Below are positions 1 to 10,850 of a stretch of 64,000 nt of DNA, one piece after another (within the stretch, counting starts at the first letter, position 1; each line of letters begins with the position of its first letter). This DNA comes from Molossus alvarezi (lineage: Eukaryota > Chordata > Mammalia > Chiroptera > Molossidae). Position numbers and translations under genes: made by a program. Location of the stretch: the NCBI GenBank assembly GCA_037176705.1, contig CM073896.1, positions 23,510,708 to 23,574,707 on the forward strand. The letters are read 5' to 3'. The notes beneath the pieces were generated by a model. The model was not told the origin of the DNA, did not search any database, and saw only the letters and a list, made by a program, of their open reading frames with translations.

Positions 1-1067
1 CTCCAAAGGTTGATACCCTCTGTGGATCAAATTCTTTTTTCTTTTGATACTGTACATTTGAGATGCCTAAGGGACTGTTACATAAAAATATCAGTACTCA
101 GTGGAACACTACTAAAGAGACAGCTCAAGTTCAAAAAAAGAGAGACAGGTTTATGAACGTGTGAAGGGGCAGATGTGGACACGGACCACTGGGATCTGTG
201 CATGCAGGAGCCAGAATACCCATTTCCAAGGGCTAAGCTTCACCTTGCATGTCCTTATCCTTATCACTTACAATTTGATCACTGGTTTGTACGTGACCAG
301 ATTTATGGACCATGATCAAATAAGTAGCTAAAAACTTAGGTCACTGGGCCCAGTGTTAGGAGAAAAAAAAAAAATTCTTGATTGGTTTCTTTGCCTATCA
401 GTACCTATGTGCCCCCACCCATCCCAGACCTGAAATCTAAGCTCTAGTAACTGCCTCAATGTCTGCCATTCTCCATCAGCTAACGTGCTAGTGGTCCAGG
501 TCATGGCCTTGTCTCTTCTCTTTTGCTTGCAAAGAAGAAAAAAAAAGACACATTTTAGATTTCAATTATGAGTCTCCTACTTGACCTTGCAGGTTTGAAA
601 CCATAAAGTGAGTTCTCTGTGTGTTTCATCTCTCTCTTTTGAGAGAGAGCAAGTGAAAGTCAATTGGTAGGAACACGTGATGAAACAAATAGGAGTGAAA
701 ACGGAAAGTGCCTCAGATGCCAAAAGAACAAACCTGGTCGATGACCTCACTTTGGACTATATTGTGTGCTTTCTAGCAAAGAAAGTAGCAGCAGGAAAAC
801 AGGCAACATGAATGTGTCATCACGTCCACCCCCTTAAAAGCATTGCATTCTAGCAGAACTGGGGTGGGAGGGATAAGACAGAGAAAAATGCAAGCAACTA
901 TTTGAATTCCTACTGTGTGCTAGGTACCTGGATATATTTTTAAAATATCATTTTACTTCCTCTAGCCTCCTCGGGAAAACATTCACAGTTTAGGTGAAAT
1001 TTAAGTTTGTCTCAGTTTTGCTCTTTTTTATCATCACTTGAAAACAGAAATTCTGTTAAAGAGGGTG
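1..1067. other. No gene or repeat family recognised
   Basis: Unique-looking AT-rich DNA. The only local structures I see are an A-run at 363-375 and a short perfect inverted repeat at 630-647 (CTCTCTC, a TTTT loop, GAGAGAG). No open frame longer than about 60 codons looks protein-like. Confidence 0.5.
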
Positions 1068-1660
1068 TGTCAGGAGCCCTCAAGACTACCCCACGTTTGG
1101 AGAGTCACTAGGAAGATTTACAAGACTCAGCTACAGTTGTCCTCGTAGCTAAGATTTATTACAGCAGAGGAGCAGGGTGAAGAGCTGGATCGCGTGGAGG
1201 AAATGGCAGGCTGGCTCTGGGTTTCGGGTGCCCTCTCCCTCCCATGAGGGGTCCTGTGGAGCACACGCTCCCCTCGCAGTAGCAGCAGCATGTGTCATGT
1301 TTCTGCCAAGGAAGTTTGTCAGTCGCCAAGGTTTTCACTGGGGACTGGTCATGTAGGCACCCTCTGACATACTCCCAGAAGGAACACCAGAATGTTTTGT
1401 AAATCCTATTTGCAAAATCCAGGACAATGATTCTGAAACCAAGCAGATCCAGTTCCGTGTTGACTACCGGAACGCTCTACGCCACGTTCCGGGTCGCGGT
1501 CCCAGGCCGTCGCAAGCAGGACTTTCTCGAGATGACATCCAGGCGTGCTATGTTAACTCTGCACAAACGTATAGCGACTTAATGCTTTCGTGTATCATTC
1601 TGCCCACTACCACCATGCCCTTCCAAACACATAGTGACGACAGATCACACATGAGAAGGT
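1068..1660 (-). mobile_element. Possible endogenous-retrovirus solo LTR, reversed
   Basis: The stretch begins TGTCAGGAGCCC and, read on the minus strand, contains an AATAAA polyadenylation signal (plus-strand TTTATT at about 1151-1156), as expected near the R/U5 part of an LTR. The phrases around 1120-1170 and 1315-1375 resemble mammalian ERV LTR sequence I remember in antisense orientation. The part from 1455 to 1580 is unusually rich in CpG for this window, which fits a younger insertion that has not yet lost methylated CpGs. I cannot fix the far end and saw no clear target duplication, so the family and limits are uncertain. No retroviral coding sequence is visible next to it. Confidence 0.38.
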
Positions 1661-2319
1661 GAAGTGTAAAAGAAATAGCGGGGCTTCGAAAAATCTCTGT
1701 GAACTAGAACCAGGAGCACGAGACAGAGCTCTGTGCGGCACTGAAGCACCGTGAAACCAGAACAAACCCTGAAGCCTGCAGCAATATGCAACTAGACTAG
1801 AACAGTAAGTCAGCCACTTATTTGTGGAACCTTAAATCCACACTGGAAATCTCCCCCTGTGCAGGCAGCCTGGGGAATGGAAAAACTGGTACAACTCAAC
1901 TTAAAAGTACTGGTGAGAGTGGTTCACATCCATTAGGGCTGTTTGCTCAGATTGAACCGAATTAGAATTAAAGTAAAACTTTTAAATATAGTCAAATGAA
2001 TCAGATATGTTTGGTTTTGGAATCATTTAAGCTTAGTCTTCAAAGGTGCCCAATATCCCACAAAAGCTTTAAATGCAGTCCTGGCCAATAGAACTTCCTG
2101 TGACAATAGACACATTCTTGCTGCCCGGTATCCACATGGGGACAGTGCACCTGAAGAAGTGGATTTTTCATTTCATTTCATTTCAGTGTAGATTTAAATA
2201 CTTATGTGTCACTCGTGAGTTCTGTGTTGGAAAGATATTTTCTCATGGGGCTGTTCCCTTGTTTCTGCTCTCGTCACAGGAGCTTCTTTCAGGACACGTT
2301 GGCAAGAGCCCGTCGATGG
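1661..2319. other. No feature recognised
   Basis: Unique-looking sequence between the LTR-like segment and the first L1. It could contain the far end of the LTR. No coding frame of interest was seen. Confidence 0.4.
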
Positions 2320-2822
2320 CGGGTGGGTGAAGCGTGGTACACATATACAATGGAATACTACTCGGCCATAAAGGGAATGAAATCTTACCATCTGCGACAG
2401 AATGGATGGACCTAGAGAATATTATGCTAAGTGAAATAAATCAGTCAAAGAAAGACAAATACCATATGATTTCACTTATATATGGAGTCGAAAGAACAGA
2501 ATAAACAAACATGCAAAACTGAAACAGACTCACAGGTATGGAGAACAGACTATGGTTGCCGGGGGGGGGAGATGGGAGACTGGGTGAAAGAGGCGCAGCG
2601 ATTAAGTACAGACTGGTAATTACAGAAGAGTCATGGGATGTAAACTACAGCACAGGGAACACAGTAATGTTGTAATAAATACATACGGTGTCAGGCAGGT
2701 ACTGGAAATAACAGGGGGAACACCATGTAAAGCATATGATTCTCTAACCTCTATACTGTACACCTGAAATCAATACAAAATAATACTGATTGTAGGCTGT
2801 AACTGAAAAAAAAAAAAAAAAA
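2320..2822 (+). mobile_element. LINE-1 3' end (ORF2 C-terminus, 3' UTR and poly-A)
   Basis: Frame 2206-2415 reads YTYTMEYYSAIKG, matching the C-terminal end of L1 ORF2 protein (consensus YIYTMEYYSAIKK). The hallmark L1 phrases ATTATGCTAAGTGAAATAA and ATGATTTCACTTATAT follow, then a 3' UTR and an A-tract at 2806-2822. Only the last few hundred bases of the element are present, typical of 5' truncation during target-primed reverse transcription. It is non-autonomous and dead. Confidence 0.88.
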
Positions 2823-3039
2823 GGAAGAAAAATTTTCAAAAATGTGTTGACACAGTAGTTGGTTTTGAGAGGCTCGTCTGTGTGTCTGTCTCTGGGCAGT
2901 GTCAGCTGCACCATCTGCAAATATGCAAAACCAATGATCACAAAGAGAGATTCAGAAACTACTGTCCACACTTGAACTTAGTTCACCTATCACCCCTTCA
3001 CATTTGTAACTTGACTCATTGGAAACCTATCAGCAAACC

Positions 3040-3310
3040 TCATCCATTGAAAGTGGAGAGACCCAAGGAGGGAAGGGATCAAGATGAGAAAATGACCAGT
3101 TATAACACCAGTCCTGGTATGTAAAGCACAGCATAGGGAATGCAGTCAATAATACTGAAATAACTATGTGTGGTGTCAGGTAGTACTGGACTTATCGGGT
3201 GATCCCTTTGTAAGTTACATAAATGTTTAATCACCAGGTGTGCACTTGAAACTAATATACTATTGTACATCAACTGTAAGTTTTAAAATTTAAATAAAAA
3301 AATATTTTAA
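3040..3310 (+). mobile_element. LINE-1 3' UTR fragment
   Basis: The sequence from about 3110 (AGCACAGCATAGGGAATGCAG, ACTATGTGTGGTGTCAGGTA, TGCACTTGAAACTAATAT) parallels the 3' UTR of the L1 copies at 2.7 kb and 10.1 kb in this same window, and ends in an AT-rich tail. It is a separate, more diverged copy on the same strand. The 5' limit is approximate. Confidence 0.75.
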
Positions 3311-3920
3311 AGTAGTAAGACCAACCGCAACTTCTTCAATTTCGAATAAATTAATGTTTCTTCAAGAATAAAAAAGAAAAGGCGGTGGTAGTGGTGAATA
3401 GCATTGGTCATCAGAATCTATATGATGTATGAATAATGGTCAAGTTATAGTTTTACTGATTGGTTTTGCTTTTAAACAACAGGATGCACTATTTTCCATT
3501 TTCCTGCAAGAATTTATGGTGTTGCGAAACTAAAAGTTCATCAAGACACCATCTGAATTCTAAAAATAAAGCGGCGCTGATCTGCTGAAGCATGCAGCTG
3601 GGTTACGATGAGTCAGCTCTGGGAGTGACAGGCATTCATTAACGTTATAACATGCGTTGCATGTCTCCTGTGTATGCGGCCTGCTAAGTAAAACGGATGG
3701 TATAAAGATAAGTCCCTGACCTCCAATAATTCTGATCAAGCCTGGCACCCAAAATGAATAACCCTTTAAAAAGAAGTGTCAACACAGCATATTCCTGACT
3801 GAGTTTTCTAATTAGTTCACTTTTACACACAATTTTGTTTAAGACTTTATCCAGAAAGATTATGACCAGAAAATTTTCAGCGACAGAAAGCCATAGTATT
3901 AATCCTTCCATCTTAAAAAT
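3311..3920. other. No feature recognised
   Basis: AT-rich sequence between two L1 3' ends. Nothing coding or family-specific was identified. Confidence 0.4.
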
Positions 3921-4192
3921 ATATATGAACTTGTGGAATATAATGAACAAAACAAACTGATGAACAAGATAAACCCAGAGACATGGAAGTAGGGTACAGA
4001 CTGACAACCTCAGAAGAGGAGGTGGGGGAAGGGAAAAGATAAACCACAGAACTTATATTCACGTAAGCACAACCATGGACATAGACAACAAAGCTGGGGA
4101 AGGGGTGGGGGAAGATGGGGAGAAGGGTGTCAATGGGGGAAAAAAGAAGAAACATCTGCAACAAAAATAAATTAATAAAAATAATTATAAAA
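3921..4192 (+). mobile_element. Bat LINE-1 3' UTR copy
   Basis: It shares ordered blocks with the segments at 15.73-15.96 kb and 38.33-38.57 kb: CATGGAAGTAGGG, CAGACT, AACCTCAGA, GATAAACC, ACTTATAT, GGACATAGACA, GTCAATGGGG and an ACATCTG ending in an A-rich tail with AATAAA. The three copies together define one L1 subfamily 3' end. ORF2 sequence is absent. Confidence 0.8.
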
Positions 4193-4201
4193 AATATGTA
4201 T

Positions 4202-4305
4202 AGCCCTGGCCAGTTTGGCTCAGCGGTTGGAGTGTCGGCCTATGGACCAAGAGAGTCCTGCGTTCGGTTCCTGCTAGGGGCACATACCAAAAAAAAAAAA
4301 AAAAA
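4202..4305 (+). mobile_element. VES SINE, truncated internally
   Basis: It starts GCCCTGGCCAGTTTGGCTC and retains the tRNA-derived head: an A-box-like TGGCTCAGCGG and a B-box-like GTTCGGTTCC. It then jumps from GGGGCACATACC directly to a 17-base A-tract. The central CT-rich body present in the other copies is missing. It sits at the 3' tail of the preceding L1. Confidence 0.88.
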
Positions 4306-4506
4306 TAGATGTATAGATATATATGAACTTAATGGCAATATAGTATCCTAGATTGGACCCTGGAACAGAAACAAGACATTAGTGGGAAGCTGACAAAAAT
4401 CTGAATAAAGTCTGAAGTTCACTTCACAGTAATTAATTTCTTAGTTTTGACAAGTATGCCAAAGTAGTGATATTTGGGAAAACTGAGCAAAGAATGCATA
4501 GGAACT

Positions 4507-4785
4507 CTCTATACCAGCGATTTTCAACCAGTATGCTGCAAGAATTGTTAAAGCATGTAATATGTGTCTATTCAGTCAGGAGTACTGACCTATTTTCCCT
4601 TAAATTGTCAAATTTAAAAATGACAACAGCCAACACAACAATAGTCTTCCAGTGTGAATGAATCAAAATGTTACCTATTTTATTTGTCAGATTAATAAAA
4701 AATATATTTTTGGTGTGCCACAGAATTTCAGCAATTAGTTTATATATGCCATGAGATGAAAAGGTTGAAAATTTCTGCTCTATAC
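4507..4785. mobile_element. Non-autonomous hAT element with perfect 8-bp target duplication
   Basis: The element proper is 4515-4777 (263 bp). Its ends are imperfect terminal inverted repeats: CAGCGATTTTCAACC on the left and, read on the other strand, CAGAAATTTTCAACC on the right (13 of 15 identical). It is flanked by identical 8-bp direct repeats CTCTATAC at 4507-4514 and 4778-4785. The 8-bp duplication and CAG-type ends are the signature of hAT transposition. There is no transposase frame, so it moved in trans. Bats are known for recent hAT activity, and the exact duplication suggests it is not very old, although the inverted repeats have drifted. Confidence 0.92.
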
Positions 4786-4788
4786 TAT

Positions 4789-5096
4789 TGTCTTAGTCTA
4801 TTCAGAATGCTATAAAAAAAAAAAAATACCATAGACAGGTGGCTTAAAATGCAGAAATGTGTTGCCCACGGTTCTGGAGACTGAGAAGTCCAGGGCGTGG
4901 TGCAGCCGATCCGGGGTCTGGTGAAAACCCACTTCTGGTCCGTGGAGGCTTTTGCTGTGTCCTCATGGTGGAAGGGGCTAGGGAACCCTCTAGGGTTCTA
5001 ACCCCATTCACCTAATTACCTCACAAAGACCCATTACACTGAGGATTAGGTGTCAATATATGAATTTTGGTGCGACATTCAGTCTATAGCTTTGCA
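4789..5096 (-). mobile_element. MaLR (MST/MLT1-type) LTR, reversed
   Basis: It starts TGTCTTAGTCTATTC and contains ATACCATAGACAGGTGGCTTA, GGTTCTGGAGACTGAGAAGTC, GTGTCCTCATGGTGGAAGGG, CCTAATTACCTC and TATATGAATTTTGG in the order expected for the reverse complement of an ERVL-MaLR LTR. The match runs nearly the full LTR length with an added A-run near 4812. It lies three bases from the hAT target duplication. No internal retroviral sequence follows, so it is a solo or truncated LTR. Confidence 0.8.
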
Positions 5097-7184
5097 ACGT
5101 ATCTATAAATCGAGGGTTATCCAAATTTTAGAGATACGTTAAAATTAGATATGGAAGGACAGGCAGGACTATCTAAAGCCCCTTTGGAACTCTCCCTGGG
5201 TTGCCTGGCATTCAGCTAGCTGGACAGCAGGCTGCCTTTCTCCCAGCAAGAGAGGCGGGACATGAACTCGGTGTCTTCGAAGATCTCCGATGCATCCTGC
5301 AGACGACTGGCACGGCAGCCCAGACTACGCGGCAGTCCTTCTCAGCGATGTCGCCAGCAGCAAGGCAACTCTCATGCTTGCTTCATAAAAAGGTCATCGA
5401 AGGGGGTGGGGTCAGCTCCTAGATCCTATCCCCAGGCTGTGGGCACCCGTGTCCAGACACACTATTTTCAGAGGACAGGAGACTCCACTCTGCACCATTC
5501 TGGCATGAGCCCATTTTACAAATGATACTATGGAAATGCCATCATACTTATTTTTTTAAGTTTCCACTTTGAACATTTCACTTATTTCCCTAAAAGGAAA
5601 AAGACAGATTTGAATAGCCTACCTTTTACAAGTTGAGAATCAAAAGAAGTAGGGGCAAAGGAACCAAATAAAACAGAGAGTTGAACACAGCAACACTAAA
5701 TATGAAAGTTTAGATCAGTTAGTGTTTCAATTCCAAAACCAGTCTTTAAACTGTCATTCTAATTTTGATATATGCAGGATTTGTGCAGGCATTTTTTGTC
5801 TAAATATTTAGATTTGTTTATTCAAAAAGCATTAGCATATAAATCAAAAATTTCAACTAGTTCCTTACAAATTTTAAATGCTTAAATGTATGTTTGTAAG
5901 CAAAGTATTACACTTATGGATAGAAAATTCCATTAATTTGCATGCATACACGTAGAAGTTAGGGCAAAGTCACTTTAAATACAAAAAAATCCACATTTTG
6001 GGAACTGTCTGTAGAAAGTGTCCGCTTTCCTCAGACATTAATCTGGACGTTCAATGAGGAACATAGCTTGTCCTTGTCATTTCAGAGGCAGCTGGAGGCT
6101 TTGGCACATTGGTATGGACAAGCCTGTGCAAGACCTTCTCACATGGTGAGCAGGTTTTTACATAATGTGTGAAAATTCCGAGGTTGTAATCTACGTAGTT
6201 CTCTCACATGACAAAATGAGAGAAAAAAAGTCAATTCCCACCCCAAAAATGACAGTGTGGTCCTGCAGGGGCCATAGACCAACTAATGAACAATTTTAAA
6301 TTTGGGCGATAGAACTTTTCGGAAGAATAGATTGATATTCTTTGTGCAAATGCAGGGCTCAGACTTTCTCTGACTAGTTCACAGCAAACATCAGTACATT
6401 TCTTCAGAGCAGAGAGAAGAAAAGGAAGAGCAGTGAAGACAAAGGTCTGCCGGAATCGCTGATACTCCCTGGCGTCTCTTCACAGCCCCTGAGACCATTG
6501 CTTTTCTCGATCCTCCTCTCCAGCTTTGGAAGTTTTCTGCATTTTCTTGACAATCCCATGACAATAAAGTATTTTCAGCCTGCCTCAGATACTTTACGAG
6601 GGAAGTGGAGGTTCCCTCCCAGCATGCTAGGAAAATCACTGCAGGTATATTATCCTCTAATTACAAGTAAAACTACCTAACAAAATACAGAAATCAGCTA
6701 CCTGGGGACTCTCTGAAAAGTGAACAAAAGACCGTGGATTGTGAAGAAAAGTCAGAAGTTGCAAAAGGAAATCACATCGTGATTGAACAGTACCGCAGGT
6801 GGCCGAAACGTCCATGGAAACACCGCATGTCCGGCCAGAGGAATGGGATAAAGGGCTAGGCAGGTTGGCGAGCTGCTGGACTTTGAGACAGGATAGATGA
6901 AGACAGGTTCTTCTTATTTTGGAAGTGAGCACACACAAGTCTCAGGCTCATCCCTGAGCCTGCCTGTGTGAGACAGACCCCAGCAGCTTAGTAAAGGCTC
7001 TAAGAACGGAGCTCAGATCCCAAGCACAACTCAAATCACAGAAAATCTGAGCGATGCATGTGAAGGACAGACCCAGAGCCGCAGAGCTTCCCAGAGATGG
7101 TGAAAGAAAACATGATCTGGAAGTAAACTGGTTGATAACCTGCTGTAACAACCACCACCAGAACATTCTCTAGAACAAGAAACA
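5097..7184. other. Unique-looking DNA, no feature recognised
   Basis: The part at 5180-5460 is richer in CpG (for example around 5275-5350) than its AT-rich surroundings and could be a decayed LTR or unique DNA; I could not assign it. The rest shows nothing coding or repetitive that I can name. Confidence 0.4.
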
Positions 7185-7209
7185 TGACCAGGGATAAAGA
7201 GGTACATCA

Positions 7210-7460
7210 CAGCCCTGGCCGGTTTGGCTCAGCGGTTAGAGCATCAGCCTGTGGACCAAAGAGTTGCGGGTTCCTTTCTGGTCAGGTGCGCGTACCTTGG
7301 TTGTGGTTCCATCTGGCTGCTCTGGCCCTGGTCAGGGTTGTGCGGGAGGCAACCTATCAATGTGTCTCTCTCACATCGACGTTTCTCTCTCTCTTTCTCC
7401 TTCCCACTCTATGTAAAGATGAATGGACTTCAGGTGAGGATTAAAGATAAATAAGTAACT
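7210..7460 (+). mobile_element. VES SINE, full length, 13-bp target duplication
   Basis: It has a tRNA-derived head (CCCTGGCCGGTTTGGCTCAG, then GGTTAGAGCATC), a central unit ending in a CT-rich tract, and the tail GGTGAGGATTAAAGATAAATA. The identical flanks AAGAGGTACATCA lie at 7197-7209 and 7461-7473. The insertion is inside an L1 endonuclease region. It belongs to the variant ending TTCAGGTGAGGATTAAA, also seen at 18.4 kb and 39.0 kb. Confidence 0.95.
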
Positions 7461-8281
7461 AAGAGGTACATCATGCGTGTGAGGAGATGTGACCATCCTA
7501 GACATCTGTGCCCCTATCAGTAGAGCTTCAAAATACACGAAGCAAAAACTGACAGGAGAGAAACAAAAAATGTCCACAATCTCATCTGGAGATTTCAACA
7601 CCCCTCTCTCAGCTGTCAACAGAAGAAGTTGACAGGAGATCAGCCAGGACAGAGAAGACCTGAACAAGAGTATCAACTCATTCGACGTACCTGGAGCACT
7701 CCCAACGCAAGCAGAATGTGCATCACTTTCCAGTTCACAGGAAACATTCACCAAAATAGATTATATTCTGGTCCATAAAACAAACCTCAACATAGTTAAA
7801 AGAACTGAAATCTTAGAAATAGGTTCTCTACAATAATGGAATTAAACTAGAAATCGATAACAGAAAGATAACTGAAAAGCCCCCAATTATTTGAAAATCA
7901 AACAACCCACTACAAAACAAAGTTACAAAGGAAATTAGAACATATTTTGAATTGAATGGAAAGTAAAATACAATAGTAAAGTGTGTGGGACGCAGTTAAA
8001 GTCATGCTTCAAGGAAACTTTATAATATTAAATACTTCCATTATGAAAGAATCTAAGATTTCTCTTGAGAAAATTAAAATGGCAAGTAAAACTCAGAGTA
8101 AGTAGACAGAAGGAAATAATAATTGAGAAGAAATCAATGAATTTGAAAAGGGAAAACTAAATTAGTTTTAAAATTCAGTAAGACCAAAAGCTGGCTTTGA
8201 AAAAGAAAACTCAATTAAATTGATAAACCTCTAGCCAAAAATAAAGACACAAATTAGTGATTTTAGAAATAGAAGAAGAGG

Positions 8282-8509
8282 CATCGCCTGACCAATGTGG
8301 CTCAGTGACTGAGTGTTGACCCATCCACCAAGAGGTCGCCAGTTCAGTTCCTGGTCGGAGCATATGCCCAGATTGTGGGCCCAGTCCCTGGTAGGGGGCA
8401 TGCAGGAGGTGATCAATTGATGTTCTTTCTCATCGATGTTTCTATCTCTCTCTTCCTCTGCCTTCCTCTCTCTCTAAAATCAATAAAGGAAAACATTTTT
8501 TTAAAAAGA
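8282..8509 (+). mobile_element. VES SINE, second sequence variant
   Basis: The head reads TCGCCTGACCAATGTGGCTC with AGTGACTGAGTGTTGACCC, then CACCAAGAGGTCGCCAGTTC, the body CATGCAGGAGGTGATCAATTG, a CT tract and the ending AAAATCAATAAAGGAAAAC. This is the variant with the GTTGACCCA and AAAATCAATAAA blocks, shared with the copies at 15.5, 37.4 and 62.7 kb. No clear target duplication remains, probably because the Tigger-like element abuts the tail. Confidence 0.9.
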
Positions 8510-8511
8510 TA

Positions 8512-8790
8512 CAGCCGTCCCTTGTTTATTGCGGTTAATCCGTTTCAGACTCTAGCGGTGGCACCTGGCGTTGAAGGATTCCTGGGGTGCTCGAATACAT
8601 AGGCCTACAGGCCATACGTACAGTAATTTTAATTTTAATTGTAATACAGGGGTGTATAATTGACTCAGACAATCTAGCGCGTGCTGTATCATTTTCACTG
8701 TCTCGATCAACTTTTTAATGAATGTATTTGAAAAAACCGCGATAGAGTGAAGCCTTGAAAGTTGAAGTGTGAAGGGGAGAGGGACAACTG
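8512..8790. mobile_element. Tigger-like (Tc1/mariner) non-autonomous element
   Basis: The left end is CAGCCGTCCCT and the right end, on the other strand, is CAGTTGTCCCT. Both are bounded by TA at 8510-8511 and 8791-8792, matching TA-target duplication of Tc1/mariner-type elements. Inner sequences near both ends contain GCGGTT or its complement, like pogo/Tigger MITEs. At 279 bp it has no transposase frame. Confidence 0.75.
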
Positions 8791-9330
8791 TATTGCAAAT
8801 AGTTTATGTGCATAAATTTAACAATTTAGAAAAGACAGGCAATTTCCGTGAAAGACAGAGACTACTAAAACTCACTAAAAAATAGATAATCTGAGGGCAT
8901 GTATTTATTTCAAAACTGAATTCACATTTATAAACTGCAACACAAAAAACTCCAAGTCAAATGCTGCACTAATAAAGTATGTCAAACATTTAAAGAAGAA
9001 ATAATACCAATTATTATTTAGTATTATTTCATAAACTCTCCCAGAAAAATAAAAGAGAACACTTCCCAAGTAGCTTATGAGACATCGTTACACTGATAGC
9101 ATGGTAACAAGAAAAGTTTAGACCACTATCCCTCGTGAAAAAAAATGAAAAATATTCAATAAAATGTTAGCAACTAAATCTAGCAATATAAAAAAGGAAC
9201 AATATAATATAACCAAGTGGGATTTATACAAGGTTGGTTTAACATTTAAAAGTCAGTTAATTTAATGCATCATATCAATAGAATAAAGAACAGATGAATC
9301 AATCAAAACCAAGGTAGCTTTAAAAAAAGT

Positions 9331-9739
9331 AAAGGCAATAATTATAGTACCAATTTATTGTAGAGATCTCCACTATCTACTTTATAGGAACTACCAAATA
9401 CATTGCTGAACACACAATGCATTGTTTATTTAAAACCTCATTCGTTTTGGGGATAAATAATCAAAGAATGCATCTTAGAGGTTTCACATACAAATTATCT
9501 TGTTATTTAGCAGCTTTATCTCATTTGTGGTCTCTCTCCCCTCTCATACTGCACTTTTTCTTTCCTTGTCCTGAAAACGAAAATGGGAAGTGATGGGGCA
9601 TTTGCATTCGTGGGACCCTTCCTGAACTGCACTGTTCAGCCCTTTCCGGGGTGCCATTCTGCACGCCTGTTTGGCCTCCAGCCTAACAACACTACCATCT
9701 CCCCAACCTTTAAGTGAAGGCACCTCAGCTGCAAGAATT
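9331..9739. other. Gap between L1 fragments, nothing recognised
   Basis: AT-rich at first, with a moderately GC-rich part at 9590-9720. It may be decayed L1 or unique sequence that separates an ORF2 block from the L1 3' end that follows. Confidence 0.35.
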
Positions 9740-10255
9740 TCATTACATTCACCAAAGCATTATTTACAATAGCTAAGGTATGAAAGTAACCTAGGTGTCC
9801 ACTGATAGATGAACTGATAAAGAAGATGCGGTACATATAAACAGTAGAATATTACTCAACCATAAACTCTTACCACTCATGACAGTATAGAAGGACGTAG
9901 AGGGTATCATGCTAAGTGAAACAAGTCAGATAGAGAACAACAAATACCATGGGATTTCACTTATATGTGGAATCTAAAAAACAAAACAAAACAAAAAAAC
10001 AAACCCATAGATAGAACAAATTGAGAGTCGCCAGATGGGAGGAAGGTTAAAAGGTGAAAGGAATTAAGAACAAATTTCCAGTTGTAAAAATAGTCATAGA
10101 GAAATAAAGTATAGCAAAGGGAATATAGTCAATAATATTATATTAACTATGTATGATGTCAGATGGGTGCTAGGTGTATCATGTGTATAATGTGTAATCA
10201 CTATGTCATACACCTGAAACTAATATAATATTGTAGGTCAACTGTAATTGGAAAA
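9740..10255 (+). mobile_element. LINE-1 3' end
   Basis: The ORF2 C-terminal region is recognisable from ATTTACAATAGCTAAGGTATG and TAGGTGTCCACTGATAGATG, followed by ATCATGCTAAGTGAAACAAG and GGGATTTCACTTATATGTGG. The 3' UTR then carries AGGGAATATAGTCAATAATA and ACACCTGAAACTAATATAAT. It may be the distal part of the same insertion as the ORF2 block upstream, since orientation and order agree. Confidence 0.85.
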
Positions 10256-10670
10256 CACATTTAAAAGAAAAAGAATTTCACTGTTGGAACTTTTCCTTTG
10301 GGGAAGAAGTTTAGAAATGCTTGAGACTGTCTGTTATGTGAGTGGTGGTATCTTGCCTTGGTCCTGTGAGTTCTGGTGCACTGAGCCTTGCTGCAGCTCG
10401 TGGGCAGATCTGGGTGAGCAGGTGCAGTTTGGCCTCACACTGAGCAGCCCCACGATGCCTGGTCAGGTGCCACAACCATCCAACCTGAGCCCAAGAATAC
10501 AGGATGTGAAGCAGCATCCTTACTTTACAAGTGTGTTTTTTCTCACTTTCATATTTCTCATAGACTACACTATTCTGCATTTAAAAATAAGGGGACAGAT
10601 GTTAATTTATTTTAAGCACAAGTTGTCTTAAATCAGATTTTTAAATAAATTTTTGGTTTAGGACATTATG
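10256..10670. other. No feature recognised
   Basis: Unique-looking sequence with two overlapping open frames of about 90-127 codons on opposite strands. Neither resembles a protein I know, and I do not call a gene. Confidence 0.4.
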
Positions 10671-10850
10671 TTCTTTTTTTTTTAAAATTTTTTATTTGTT
10701 GATTTTTATAGAGAAAGAGAGAGAACCATAAATTTGTTGTTCCACTTATTTATGCTTGCTTCTTGTATGTGCCCTGACCGGAGATCAAACCTGCAATCTT
10801 AGTATATGGGGATGACACACTAACCAACTGAGCTACCCAAGCAGGGCCCT
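10671..10850 (-). mobile_element. VES SINE, minus strand, diverged
   Basis: It is read from its tail: a T-run, TTATTTGTTGATTTTTATAG, a GA-rich tract, then TGCCCTGACCGGAGATCAAAC, AACCAACTGAGCTACCCAAG and CAGGGCC. This is the reverse complement of the VES head, here with a central body shortened to about 180 bp in total. It is more diverged than the other copies. Confidence 0.82.

Larger units (their letters stand above)
7185..9330 (+). mobile_element. Old LINE-1 ORF2 fragment, interrupted by three later insertions
   Basis: Endonuclease-region L1 text begins just before the first SINE (GACCAGGGATAAAGAGGTACA) and resumes after it at 7461. Recognisable steps follow: CAAAATACACGAAGCAAAAAC, GGAGATTTCAACACCCCTC (the endonuclease GDFN-type motif region), ATAGATTATATTCTGGTCCA, then reverse-transcriptase-region text at 9217-9300 (CAAGTGGGATTTATACAAGG, CATATCAATAGAATAAAG). 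The frame is broken throughout. VES SINEs at 7210-7460 and 8282-8509 and a Tigger-like element at 8512-8790 split it. Confidence 0.8.

Noticed and set aside
2882..3124. 80-codon frame as a gene
   Set aside because: It runs from unassigned sequence into an L1 3' UTR and shows no protein features.
7210..7280. tRNA gene (A- and B-box-like motifs in VES heads here and at the other copies)
   Set aside because: The sequence continues into SINE body and A-rich tail, is repeated nine times, and does not fold as a complete tRNA. The motifs are the ancestral Pol III promoter of the SINE.
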